Below are positions 54,772 to 63,112 of a stretch of 64,000 bases of DNA, one piece after another. This stretch comes from Thermoflexus hugenholtzii JAD2. Its GTDB lineage: Bacteria > Chloroflexota > Dehalococcoidia > UBA2979. Numbering within the stretch: position 1 is the stretch's first letter; every line of letters begins with the position of its first letter. The DNA is taken from positions 62,001 through 126,000 of the forward strand of contig CAMDNW010000004.1 of the NCBI GenBank assembly GCA_945903275.1. The letters run 5' to 3'. The position numbers and the translations under genes are program-made. Under the pieces are notes generated by a model. That model was not told the DNA's origin and searched no databases. It was given only the letters and a program-made list of their open reading frames with translations.

Positions 54772-55545
54772 ATGCCAAAGACACCATCACTCCGCATCGC
54801 CCGTGTCCGCGTGGATGGCCGCACTAGCACCGCAATCGTGCGCAGCCGTCAGGCTTTCTTGGTCAAAGGCGGGCCCCTCGGCAGCCTCACCGAGACCGGG
54901 GAGGCGTACCCACTCTCGCAGGTGACGCTGCTGCCGCCGGTGCAACCAGGCAAGGTGGTAGCGATCGGCCTGAATTACTACACGCATATCGGCGAGCGGG
55001 CGACCCCGCAAAAGCCAGAGGCGTTCCTGAAGGCCCCAAACTCGATCATCGGCCCCGGCGGGACGATCTTGCTGCCGGCAGATGCCGGCCGTGTTGACGA
55101 GGAAGGTGAGATCGTCGCCGTCATCTCGAGGCGCGCGCGCAACCTGAGCGAGGACCAGGTTGACGACTACGTGCTGGGCTACACCTGCGGTAACGATGTA
55201 TCGGCGCGCGAATGGCAGGCGGGCGACCTCCAGTGGTGGCGCGCCAAGTCGTCAGACACCTTCACCGCCGTCGGCCCATGGATCGCCACCGGCTTGGATC
55301 CGGAGCACATCGACATTTCCGTGAAACTGAATGGCACCGAAGTGCAGCGCGCCTCGACCGCGGAACTGATCTACTCAATCCGCCGCTGCATCGCCTTCAT
55401 CACGAGCGCCATGACGCTCGAACCCGGCGACCTGATCTACACCGGCACGCCCGGCGCGACCTCACAACTACATCCCGGCGACCGCGTCGAGGTTTCCGTG
55501 GGTGGTGTCGGCGTGTTGTCGAACCGTGTGGCTGCCGACGGGTGA
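54772..55545 (+). CDS. Fumarylacetoacetate hydrolase family protein
   Basis: A 257-residue FAH-fold hydrolase/isomerase. K-V-V-A-I-G-L-N-Y-Y-T-H-I lies near residue 65. The metal ligands fall in RVDEEGEIVAVI (E-x-E) and the conserved D in GYTCGNDVSAREWQ. L-E-P-G-D-L-I-Y-T-G-T-P-G-A is the late family motif. It cleaves C-C bonds or decarboxylates 2-oxoacids in aromatic or amino-acid catabolism. It is coupled by a GTGA overlap to the nitrilase gene. Confidence 0.93.
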   Translation: MPKTPSLRIARVRVDGRTSTAIVRSRQAFLVKGGPLGSLTETGEAYPLSQVTLLPPVQPGKVVAIGLNYYTHIGERATPQKPEAFLKAPNSIIGPGGTILLPADAGRVDEEGEIVAVISRRARNLSEDQVDDYVLGYTCGNDVSAREWQAGDLQWWRAKSSDTFTAVGPWIATGLDPEHIDISVKLNGTEVQRASTAELIYSIRRCIAFITSAMTLEPGDLIYTGTPGATSQLHPGDRVEVSVGGVGVLSNRVAADG

Positions 55546-57227
55546 GCCGCACACTTACCGTCGCTCTGCTCCAACTGCGCGCCTACAACCTGGCGCAGCA
55601 TCTTGAGGCGTGGGCCGACCTGCTTCAGCGCATCGACGAGGCCGCGACGCTCGACCCGCACCCCGACCTTGTGGTGCTGCCGGAAGCGAGCTACCCCGCC
55701 TACTTCTTGCACTCGCGCGCAGATTATGACGCGGCCGGTGTGCTGCCAGACGCCGAAGTCGAAGGCGTGCTGGCTGAGCGCGCACAGCGGCATCGCTTCG
55801 CGATCGCCGCGGGCCTCGTGCAACGCGGCGCGGACGGGACACCCGAGGCAGGGCGGCTCAGCAACGCCGCCGTGCTGTTCGGCCCCAATGGCCTTGTCGC
55901 CGGATGCACCGCCAAGAGTTTTCTCTGGCACTTCGACAACACCTGGTTCGCACCGGGCACACGCTATCCGGTATTCGACATCGCGGGCGTGCAAGCAGGG
56001 CTGTTGGTCTGCGCCGACGCGCGCTTGCCTGAGATTTCGCGCTCGCTCGCGGTGGGCGGCGCAGAGGTGATCGTCGATTGCACGGCGTGGGTCTCCTCGG
56101 GACGCGACCCGGCGACGCTTTCATCACCGCAGGTCGACTACATCATCCCCGCTAGGGCGATCGAAAACCGCACATGGATCGTCGCGGCAGATAAAGCAGG
56201 TGTAGAAGCAGACACGCTGGTCTACGCGGGCCGCTCAGGCGTTTGCGACCCTACGGGCCACTGGGTTGCCCAGGCCCCTGCCGACCGGGCGGGCATCGTG
56301 CTGCACACCATTGACCTCGACGCGTCCACCCCGCCGCTGGTTGCGCGCCATCCCGAGTTGTACGCCGACGCCGCGCAGCCCGGTGCAGCCTCGCGCGCTG
56401 CATCACTCGCGCGCGAGGCGCTCGTTGTCGATGAGGGCGCTGCCCGGGTCGCCGCCCTTGCACTCGACCCCGCGCCATCCGCAGCGGCGCTCGTAGAACA
56501 GATACGGCAATCTGTACGCTCGCTCGCGGAGCAGGGGACACGCCTCATCGTGCTCCCCGACCTCGCGGGCACCGACGCACACGCGGTCAGCCGTGACGAG
56601 CTGTTGCCACTGCTGGAGGCGCTCACGACAAAGACCGAGACGCTGCTGGCAGTACTGCTGGCAGAACGCACCGGAACCGCGACCTACAAGAGCATTATGC
56701 TGCTCGGCGCGGGCCGAATCCTCGGCTCACATCGTCAGACGCATCTCTCGGCGGACGAGGAGCGCGCGGGCTTTGCCGCAGGCAACCAGCCTGCGTCGAT
56801 CATCGAGACGCAAATTGGGAACATCGCACTCATCGCAGGGAGCGAAGGGCTGGCGCCCGAGGTCGCACGCGGCCTCAAACTTCGCGGCGCGGAACTGCTC
56901 CTGTGGTCTGCTGGCGGCCTCGATGCACCGCTCCGCATCCTCGCACGCACACGGGCCAACGAGGAACGCGCATACGTCGTCGCGGCGGGAGACACATCAC
57001 CCGATGGCGGCGGCTATATCGTCGATCCAACCGGCACGGTCATCGGCGAGACACTGGCCGGGCGTGCGATGGCGATGTCCGCCGACGTACACCGGATGTT
57101 CGCACGGTGGAACGACATGGCGCCGGACACCAACCCCGTGCGCGACCGTCGGCCGGAGAGCTTCGGCATCCTGTTCGCGGACGGTGAGCCGGCGGAATCG
57201 ATGCGCGAGTTAGGCCTCGGCCGCTAA
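55542..57227 (+). CDS. Tandem carbon-nitrogen hydrolase, second domain catalytically degenerate
   Basis: A 561-residue protein beginning with GTG at 55542 (the longer frame is spurious). Domain 1 (about 1-285) has the nitrilase triad: Glu48 in VVLPEASY, Lys125 in CTAKSFLWHF, and Cys157 in LLVCADARLPE. Domain 2 (about 300-545) repeats the fold, but the positions read Asp340 (VLPDLAG), Arg398 (GSHRQTHLS) and Gly/Ser (LIAGSEGLAPE). It is probably a pseudoenzyme half. Amidase, nitrilase or carbamoylase activity could reside in domain 1. It follows the FAH gene and may act in the same pathway. Confidence 0.88.
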   Translation: MSRTLTVALLQLRAYNLAQHLEAWADLLQRIDEAATLDPHPDLVVLPEASYPAYFLHSRADYDAAGVLPDAEVEGVLAERAQRHRFAIAAGLVQRGADGTPEAGRLSNAAVLFGPNGLVAGCTAKSFLWHFDNTWFAPGTRYPVFDIAGVQAGLLVCADARLPEISRSLAVGGAEVIVDCTAWVSSGRDPATLSSPQVDYIIPARAIENRTWIVAADKAGVEADTLVYAGRSGVCDPTGHWVAQAPADRAGIVLHTIDLDASTPPLVARHPELYADAAQPGAASRAASLAREALVVDEGAARVAALALDPAPSAAALVEQIRQSVRSLAEQGTRLIVLPDLAGTDAHAVSRDELLPLLEALTTKTETLLAVLLAERTGTATYKSIMLLGAGRILGSHRQTHLSADEERAGFAAGNQPASIIETQIGNIALIAGSEGLAPEVARGLKLRGAELLLWSAGGLDAPLRILARTRANEERAYVVAAGDTSPDGGGYIVDPTGTVIGETLAGRAMAMSADVHRMFARWNDMAPDTNPVRDRRPESFGILFADGEPAESMRELGLGR

Positions 57228-57646
57228 TCCCAGAGACTCCGGCGCGCGCGGCAGTGAACGCAAATGATCTGTGTCTCTTTGCGGTGTGGCCGGACAGTCG
57301 TGTTCAACACTTGCTGTTCTTTGACATGCGCGGCACAGAACACCAACTGGCATCGTGAACAGATGTGGCGCATCCGCTCCTGACAGTCATCCTGCGCGCA
57401 GATACTAACGCGATTGAACTCGTAGACGCGGGTCTTCCACATGAGATGATCGGCCACGTCACGGAACTTGGCCTGACAGGTCTTGCGGTCACAAACGCTG
57501 GTGTAGTCCGCGCCCTGCTCGCCGTGGCGATCACAGAATGGCTTGCCGCAGTACACGCAGTGCTCCATGGCCGCGCGCCCGCACGAGCCTCGCAGAAATC
57601 CCTCGCTGTGCGCACAACTGACCGTGACCCTCACGCCGTCTGCCAC
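57224..57646 (-). CDS. Small multi-zinc-finger protein
   Basis: A 140-residue protein with several C-x2-C pairs: H-C-V-Y-C-G-K-P-F-C, ICSRCQLVFCAAH, and I-I-C-V-H-C-R-A. The pattern alternates with C/H residues, forming perhaps three zinc knuckles, as in B-box or LIM-like treble clefs. A start at the internal Met (MEHCVYCG, residue 27) is possible. The function is unknown. It overlaps the nitrilase end by four bases. Confidence 0.75.
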   Translation of the reverse strand: MADGVRVTVSCAHSEGFLRGSCGRAAMEHCVYCGKPFCDRHGEQGADYTSVCDRKTCQAKFRDVADHLMWKTRVYEFNRVSICAQDDCQERMRHICSRCQLVFCAAHVKEQQVLNTTVRPHRKETQIICVHCRARRSLWD

Positions 57647-57661
57647 CCCTCACCGACGGCG

Positions 57662-58093
57662 CTATTGTCGCACGATCGCGCATAGCAGGCCTGAAAGCGG
57701 CCCTTGATGGTTCAGGCTGAGCATGGCCCCGGTGCTGCGGACGCTGCCGCCGGGCACCGCGTAGACACCGCGTACCCGCCCCGAGGCAACGTCGATCGCA
57801 GTCAGACGGGCCGCAGTCAGGCCGGAGACCCAGAGGGTGCCTACAGCGTCAAACAACAGCCCGTCTGGCATCCCGCCGACGGAAACTGTACAGACCTCAC
57901 TGTCTGTGCCCACCACCACGACCGCGCCGTGCGCCGAGAGCGCCGTCACAATAACCGCGCCCTCGCGACTGAATGCGACGCGCACCGGCCGCCTACAGAC
58001 TGGAACCACCGAGAGCAGCCGCCCGCCCCCAGCGAACACCTCAACGGTGTTGCCGAGAGCGCCCGCAGTCGCTATGCCCCCGCGGGGGCGCAC
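57662..58093 (-). pseudogene. Beta-propeller (SMP-30/YncE-like) fragment
   Basis: A 143-residue frame containing repeated four-stranded segments (GALGNTVEVFAGGGRLLSVV, P-V-R-V-A-F-S-R-E-G-A, GMPDGLLFDAVGTLWVSGL, G-R-V-R-G-V-Y). They match two to three propeller blades. Full enzymes of this kind have about 300 residues. An in-frame TAG lies seven codons before the GTG at 58093, so the N-terminus is missing. It is either a truncated gene or a small domain. Confidence 0.6.
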
Positions 58094-58148
58094 TCCGATT
58101 GGGAAGTTCCCCTAATTCGGGAGACAGATACTGAAGAAGCCGTGCGGG

Positions 58149-59402
58149 TTAGCGGGCGGGCGTGGCCGTCACCGTTGCGGTAGCGCTCGGCGTTCCGCCC
58201 GTGCTGGGCGTGCCGGTTGCCGTCGGCGATGCGGGCGGTGCGCCTGGCCGTAGCCCCGGCCGCGCTGGAGCGCCGCCTCGCACCAGGCGTACTTCAAGCG
58301 ACACGACCGTATACGCGTCGTCGGACTCGAACAGGTCGACCGTGATCGAGCCGCCCAGCACGCCATCGGCGCTTTCGTATTCAAGTTCCGTCGCGAAGCC
58401 TTGTGCCTGGTCACTGGTCACGCGGAGGCTCTGCGCCTGGAGCGCCTGCCGGTACGCGCCGATCACCTCGGTCGGCTGTTGCTGCGTGAGCAGCACCACC
58501 GAGTACGTCGCGCCGGCGCTGCCTGTGCTCCATTGCACAGCAACCGGTGTCAGCCCGTTCACGATCAGGAACGGTGCGGGGAAATCACGAGGCAACACAC
58601 GTGGCTCTGGCAGCACGAACGGAGGAGTCAGCGGTGCATCTGGAACGACCTGGACGATGTACATCACGCTCGTCTGCGTCTTACTGGACACGCCCGCTTG
58701 CCGCAGCGCCGCCTGCACGCCGACAGCGTCTGCCACGGCGGTTCCGCCTACGCGCACGATACGATCACCCTCGCGCAGCCCATCGGCGACACCCGGTACC
58801 ACCCGCGTGACTACGGCACTGCCGTCGCGATTTTCGATCTGCACGCCGAGCACCGCGGCATACGCAAGGCGCCGCTGGGCGATCTTCTGTTCCTTGCCGT
58901 CGCGATCAATCACGATCTCGACTGTCCCGGACGTAGGCGGCGGCTGTATCTGCACAGTGCCGCGGATGCCGTCCGTACGCGTGCTCTGGAACCCGAAGCT
59001 GGAGAAGTCGTTACCGGACTGCCCAGACACCAACTTCCAGGGCGTCTCATTGATCAGGCCGCTGATCGCCTCGGATGTCGCGCGTTCACCACCCTGCACG
59101 TCATAGAGGACAAAGAAGGTCAGCCGCCCATCCGCGTGAGCGAGTCGCACAGAACCGCGCAGCGTCGACTGCGGTGGTACTGGCAGGTCGATACTCTGGC
59201 CCGGCTCGGCAGCGCTGCTCAACGCCTCGCGCAGCCCGCGCGGCAGTTCGCCCTCAACCGTCTCGATCTCTCCGTCTTCGTTCTGCACGACCAGCCGCAG
59301 CACTTGGTCAGCCACCGCGCCGGTGCTGCCGCCGCCGAACCAGCCGCAGCCCGCGCTCCACAGTGCCGCACTCAGCGCGAGCATGACCAGCCACAGGGGC
59401 AT
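58149..59402 (-). CDS. PDZ-domain lipoprotein
   Basis: A 417-residue protein starting at the ATG at 59402 (AAAGG upstream). The N-terminus MPLWLVMLALSAALWSAGC is a lipoprotein signal with the lipobox Cys at residue 19. Residues about 183-255 form a PDZ domain (LGVQIENRDGSAVVTRVV, ADGLREGDRIVRVGG). The rest shows no known domain; the C-terminal tail is a Thr/Pro/Ser-rich region (TGTPSTGGTPSATATVTATP). It probably sits outside the membrane. No protease domain is visible. Confidence 0.85.
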   Translation of the reverse strand: MPLWLVMLALSAALWSAGCGWFGGGSTGAVADQVLRLVVQNEDGEIETVEGELPRGLREALSSAAEPGQSIDLPVPPQSTLRGSVRLAHADGRLTFFVLYDVQGGERATSEAISGLINETPWKLVSGQSGNDFSSFGFQSTRTDGIRGTVQIQPPPTSGTVEIVIDRDGKEQKIAQRRLAYAAVLGVQIENRDGSAVVTRVVPGVADGLREGDRIVRVGGTAVADAVGVQAALRQAGVSSKTQTSVMYIVQVVPDAPLTPPFVLPEPRVLPRDFPAPFLIVNGLTPVAVQWSTGSAGATYSVVLLTQQQPTEVIGAYRQALQAQSLRVTSDQAQGFATELEYESADGVLGGSITVDLFESDDAYTVVSLEVRLVRGGAPARPGLRPGAPPASPTATGTPSTGGTPSATATVTATPAR

Positions 59403-59476
59403 CCGCGCGCCTTTCAGGAACAGGTACTGAGGCGAATACCGGTCACGGGAGCAGCGACACGGCAATGTATGTGAGA

Positions 59477-59553
59477 TGGGGTGGGCGGAGGGATTTGAAC
59501 CCTCGGTCTCCAGGGCCACAACCTGGCGCCTTAACCGCTAGGCGACGCCCACC
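59477..59553 (-). tRNA. tRNA-His (GTG)
   Basis: The minus strand folds as a full cloverleaf. The acceptor stem GTGGGCG/CGCCCAC (59546-59552 with 59481-59487) has the extra G-1 (59553) facing C73 (59480), a hallmark of tRNA-His. The anticodon loop is TTGTGGC with anticodon GTG closed by CCAGG/CCTGG, the T-loop is TTCAAAT on a GAGGG/CCCTC stem, and CCA is encoded (59477-59479). Confidence 0.97.
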
Positions 59554-59603
59554 ACAGACGTGCAGCCAGCGGCCACACGGGGCAAGTGTAACATCGGCCA
59601 GCG

Positions 59604-59740
59604 CTACTCGCCGATCAGATACAGCAGAGTGTCGAGCGATCGCCCCTGCAAGAGACGCCTAGGCGCAGCATCGCGCCGTCAGCGTCCACACCGCCGAGCG
59701 CGCCGAGGTTGTCCCCACGGCGCACGTGATCGCCCGCCCG
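59604..59740 (-). pseudogene. C-terminal relic of an M23-like peptidase
   Basis: One frame reads R-A-G-D-H-V-R-R-G-D-N-L-G-A-L-G-G and then D-G-A-M-L-R-L-G-V. A one-base shift then gives L-Q-G-R-S-L-D-T-L-L-Y-L-I-G-E and a stop at 59604. This is the end of LytM/M23 endopeptidase domains (V-x-x-G-D-x-V-x-x-G-Q-x-L, then the DP-L terminal). The catalytic part upstream is not recognisable, and a tandem repeat at 59811 disrupts the frame further. Confidence 0.5.
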
Positions 59741-59810
59741 CTACAGACAGCCGCGATGGCCGTGCGCACTTCCGCGATCTCGTCGCGAGGCTCCGCGAGG
59801 TGCGCACCGA

Positions 59811-59836
59811 GCACCGCAGCACCGCAGCACCGCAGC
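59811..59836. repeat. Tandem 8-bp repeat, three copies
   Basis: GCACCGCA is repeated three times (59811-59834) and followed by GC. It lies upstream of the M23-like relic; eight bases per unit would shift any reading frame. Confidence 0.8.
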
Positions 59837-59996
59837 AAAGTCGCGCTTCGGCAACGCCAATGGTGGTGCTGGCGGTAGGTAGGGTGCAGATGTAGGGCTG
59901 CCAGCAGGTTCGACGGACATCGTGTTCACAGCTTATCGGCGGAGGCGTACCGTGGCGCAGGGGATCCTCGCACTCACAGCCGCGAAGTTCCGATGC

Positions 59997-60494
59997 TTAC
60001 AATTCGGGGCCGAGTCTCCGGTAGCGCCCGCCGTAGAACAGCAGCGGTTGCGCCTCCGGCCGCAAGATCTCCACGCCCACCACACGGCCGATGTACATCG
60101 TGTGGTCGCCGCCCGCGAGCCGCTCGGTGACCTCGCAGTCGATCCATGCCAGAGCACCGTCGAGCACTGGAGCACCTGTCACGCGCTGCTCGTACGGCAC
60201 GCCCGCCATGTCCTCGATGCCGTGCTGGGCGAAGGTCTTCGATACCGCAATCTGGTCGTCGGCCAGCACGTTCACGGCGAACGCGTGGACGCGCTCCAGT
60301 TGCGCGTGCGCCGTGGTCTTCTTGTCTACGCACACGAGTAGCAGCATGGGGTCGAGTGAGAGAGATGAGACCGCGTTCGCGGTCATGCCTCGTGCATGCT
60401 GTCCGTCGTCCCACGTAATCACCGTCACGCCGGTCGCGAAGCGCCCGATCGTGTCGCGGAACTGACGAGGGTCGAGGGTTGGTTCCGTGGTCAT
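59997..60494 (-). CDS. Flavin reductase family protein
   Basis: A 165-residue FMN-binding split-barrel protein. The N-terminal FRDTIGRFATGVTVITWDDG, MTANAVSSLSLDPMLLLVCV, and GGDHTMYIGRVVGVE are typical of the small component of two-component flavin monooxygenases (HpaC/RutF-like). It reduces FMN/FAD with NAD(P)H. The partner monooxygenase is not in the window. The ATG at 60494, with GGGG upstream, fits; a longer frame to 60548 lacks similarity. Confidence 0.92.
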   Translation of the reverse strand: MTTEPTLDPRQFRDTIGRFATGVTVITWDDGQHARGMTANAVSSLSLDPMLLLVCVDKKTTAHAQLERVHAFAVNVLADDQIAVSKTFAQHGIEDMAGVPYEQRVTGAPVLDGALAWIDCEVTERLAGGDHTMYIGRVVGVEILRPEAQPLLFYGGRYRRLGPEL

Positions 60495-60727
60495 GGACAC
60501 CCCTGCCAGCACAGCTCCGCAGGCGCGACTGGTGCGGTCATCATACACCGCTCATCGACCTGCTACCCGGCTGGACGACCGCCGGATCGTGGTTCACAAT
60601 CGGACTGTCAACCCATTGGGAAGAAGGGGCCCCGCTGTGGGCGATCCCAGCAGTCCGAGTTCAAGCCGTTTGAGTTAGCCCCTTCCGAGCGCGCACTCCG
60701 CCCTCGTCTGGGGTAGGAGGTGCGCGT

Positions 60728-62056
60728 ATGACGACTGAAAGTCGCCACACACGACCGATTGCGCTGTCCGACAGCGATACCGCCGTCGGGGAGTGGGCCA
60801 CGCTCTCCGAAGAGGAACGCCTTACCCTGTTCCAGTCGCTCGCCCGCGGCGACGCCTCAGAGCTCTTCCTCTCGCTCGATGCCGCCGACCAAGAAGCGCT
60901 GATCTCCGTCCTGCCCGTTGCTGAGCGCCGGGTCTGGCTACGCCTGCTCGCCGCCGACGATGTGGCGGACGTGATCCAGCAGGCACCTGAAGAGGATCGC
61001 GAGGGCCTGCTCAACTTGCTCGATCACCGAACCCGGCCCGAGGTCGAGGCATTGCTCGAATATCAGGCTGACGTGGCCGGTGGGCGAATGGATCCCGCCT
61101 ACGCCTGGATCCGGCCGGAGATGACGGTCGCACAGGCGCTCGCCTATCTCCGCCTACAAGCCTCAGGACGCACCTCGGCGATTTACTACACCTACGTGGT
61201 AGATCACACAGAGCTGCTGCTCGGCGTCGTCTCGTTCCGCGACCTGATGGCCGCGCCGTCCACTGGCCGCATCGAAAACATTATGTTGCGCGATCCGATC
61301 ACTGTGCATGAGGACACCGATCAGGAGCAGGTTGCCCGCATCCTGCAAGACTCCAGCCTGATCGCAGTTCCCGTCGTTGACGACGACGGTCACATAAAGG
61401 GCATCATCACCGTCGACGATGTCATCCAGGTCGTCGAGGAAGAGGCCACCGAAGACTTCCAGAAGATTGGTGGCGTCCAGGCCCTCGACCAACCGTACTT
61501 CCGCACGGCACCGCGCGAGATGCTCCAGAAACGCGTTGGCTGGCTCTCGCTGCTCTTCGTGAGCCAGATGCTCACCACCACCGCGATGGGGTTCTTCGAG
61601 AAAGAAATCGCGCAGGCGCTGGTGCTGGTGCTGTTCATCCCGCTGGTGATCTCCAGTGGCGGTAACTCTGGCGGGCAGGCCGCTACGCTGGTCATCCGCG
61701 CCCTTGCGCTGGGTGAGGTGCGTCTGCGTGACTGGTGGGAGGTCATGCACCGCGAGATAGTGGTGGGCTTGAGCCTAGGCATTGTGCTTGCGGTGCTGGG
61801 CGGCCTGCGCGTGCTCGGGGCGCATGCGCTCTTCGGCTCGTACAACGACCAACCTTTGCGCCTCGCGCTCACCATCTCACTGAGCCTGATCGGTGTGGTC
61901 ACCTGGGGCACGCTCAGCGGCTCCATGCTGCCGTTGCTGCTTCGCCGCGCGGGGTTTGACCCCGCCAACGCCTCGGCCCCCTTCGTGGCGACGCTGTGCG
62001 ATGTCACGGGGCTGCTGATCTATTTCTCCATCGCGAAGGCGGTGCTGCTCGCCTGA
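60728..62056 (+). CDS. mgtE: Magnesium transporter MgtE
   Basis: A 442-residue Mg2+ channel. The N domain reads EWATLSEEERLTLFQSLARG, then two CBS domains (residues about 135-255, including VDDDGHIKGIITVDDVIQV). The transmembrane part has five helices with the pore signature S-S-G-G-N-S-G-G-Q-A-A-T and a conserved N-A. Length is normal. GGAGG lies seven bases before the ATG. Upstream 60549-60727 shows no obvious riboswitch fold. Confidence 0.97.
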   Translation: MTTESRHTRPIALSDSDTAVGEWATLSEEERLTLFQSLARGDASELFLSLDAADQEALISVLPVAERRVWLRLLAADDVADVIQQAPEEDREGLLNLLDHRTRPEVEALLEYQADVAGGRMDPAYAWIRPEMTVAQALAYLRLQASGRTSAIYYTYVVDHTELLLGVVSFRDLMAAPSTGRIENIMLRDPITVHEDTDQEQVARILQDSSLIAVPVVDDDGHIKGIITVDDVIQVVEEEATEDFQKIGGVQALDQPYFRTAPREMLQKRVGWLSLLFVSQMLTTTAMGFFEKEIAQALVLVLFIPLVISSGGNSGGQAATLVIRALALGEVRLRDWWEVMHREIVVGLSLGIVLAVLGGLRVLGAHALFGSYNDQPLRLALTISLSLIGVVTWGTLSGSMLPLLLRRAGFDPANASAPFVATLCDVTGLLIYFSIAKAVLLA

Positions 62057-62195
62057 CACGACCTCGTCGTTACCGCTACACAAGGGCGGCGGTGGTACGA
62101 GATCGGGGATGTCCCCAATACGCGGAGCGGCCCGCGCTACCCAGCATGGCTGCATGACCAATGCACCTCGCACTCATGACGCCTTCGGCCGCTAG

Positions 62196-63043
62196 GCCAA
62201 TCACGTCCTGATCGAACCGGATGCCGTCGTCCACTGGGACTGCTCGGTCAAAGGCCGGAACTGCTGCGTCGATAAAGGCATCGTGGTGCGCCGCTACGAT
62301 ATGGGGCGCCTGTGTCATATGAGCCAGCGGCCGCGTGCATGCAGTGACCGCGGACAAGACCGTCACGTTCGCATGGCACGGCCCAACGGGCGCGCTCGTC
62401 GGCTCGCTGGCGCATCGGCCTTACACCCCGGAGCATATGACCTGCACGTTCTCCGAGGAGATCACCAATCGCGACGCGGCACGCATCCGCGACGAGGATC
62501 CCGCGCGCTTCGCCGGGCTGCCTCGCACGGTGCAGCTCGCCGCGGACGCACCCGCCGCGAACGAGTACTCGGTCGCCGGCCTCTGCGCCGCACATCTCAA
62601 TCGTTCCGAGGTCTGCCGCGCCTTCCCGTTCCAACATCAAGTGCAGGTCGAATCGGGGGGGGGTACGACCAGCGAGGCCGGGATGTTGCGCGTGAACGTC
62701 TGCGGCTCCTGCGCCCTCTCCACGCCCACCACCCCTCGTGCAGTCGTGGACAGCGAAGACCTGGGCGAGTACGGGCGGGCGAACGACGCCTTCAGCACGG
62801 TGATGGCGTATACCCCGCAGCCGCGGCGCGGCCAACATCGCCAGTCTGCCTAGCACGCGCTCACGCGCGCGCGACACCGACCGCTCACAGCTCTGGGGCG
62901 GCCTGCTCTAGGCCGTCGAACGCGCCCTAGCCAAGGGCGAGGTGACCCCGGTCGCCGCGGGCGAGCAACGTTCGGTATTGCGCGTGATCGCCGGTGGCGG
63001 TCATTTGGACGCCTCGCGCCGGGACCGCCTACACGTCGTTTAG
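62196..63043 (+). pseudogene. YkgJ-type cysteine-cluster protein, frameshifted and amber-interrupted
   Basis: Three frames join to one protein. Frame 1 (62196 to about 62330) has WDCSVKGRNCCVDKGIVVRR and Y-D-M-G-R-L. Frame 2 (62335 to about 62825) continues V-T-F-A-W-H-G, then CAAHLNRSEVCRAFPF and VNVCGSCALSTPTTPR. Frame 3 (about 62826-63043) has RSRGAANIASLPSTRSRARD, then a TAG at 62909, and ends VTPVAAGEQRSVLRVIAGGG. The C-x6-C-C and C-R-x-F-P-F motifs are those of the YkgJ/UPF0153 family, which probably binds a zinc or Fe-S cluster. A G9 run (62655-62663) lies in frame 2. The gene is clearly dead in this sequence. Confidence 0.65.
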
Positions 63044-63112
63044 CCCTCTCAGCGGCGCCACCGCACATCGTCACAGGTTGCCCGCGCGCCTGACCGCCTC
63101 GAAGATGCAGGC

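Noticed and set aside
60583-60611. TTGACA on the minus strand upstream of the flavin reductase gene as a promoter
   Set aside because: The -10 position at 17-base spacing reads GATCCG, too far from TATAAT.
60479-60673. 64-residue plus-strand ORF before mgtE
   Set aside because: No ribosome site or similarity, and it overlaps the start of the flavin reductase gene.
60549-60727. Possible Mg2+ (M-box or ykkC-like) riboswitch before mgtE
   Set aside because: I could not find the conserved core motifs or a pairing pattern; only a plain ribosome site is evident.
62076-62366. 96-residue minus-strand ORF after mgtE
   Set aside because: It lies opposite the YkgJ-like relic, whose Cys motifs explain the region better.
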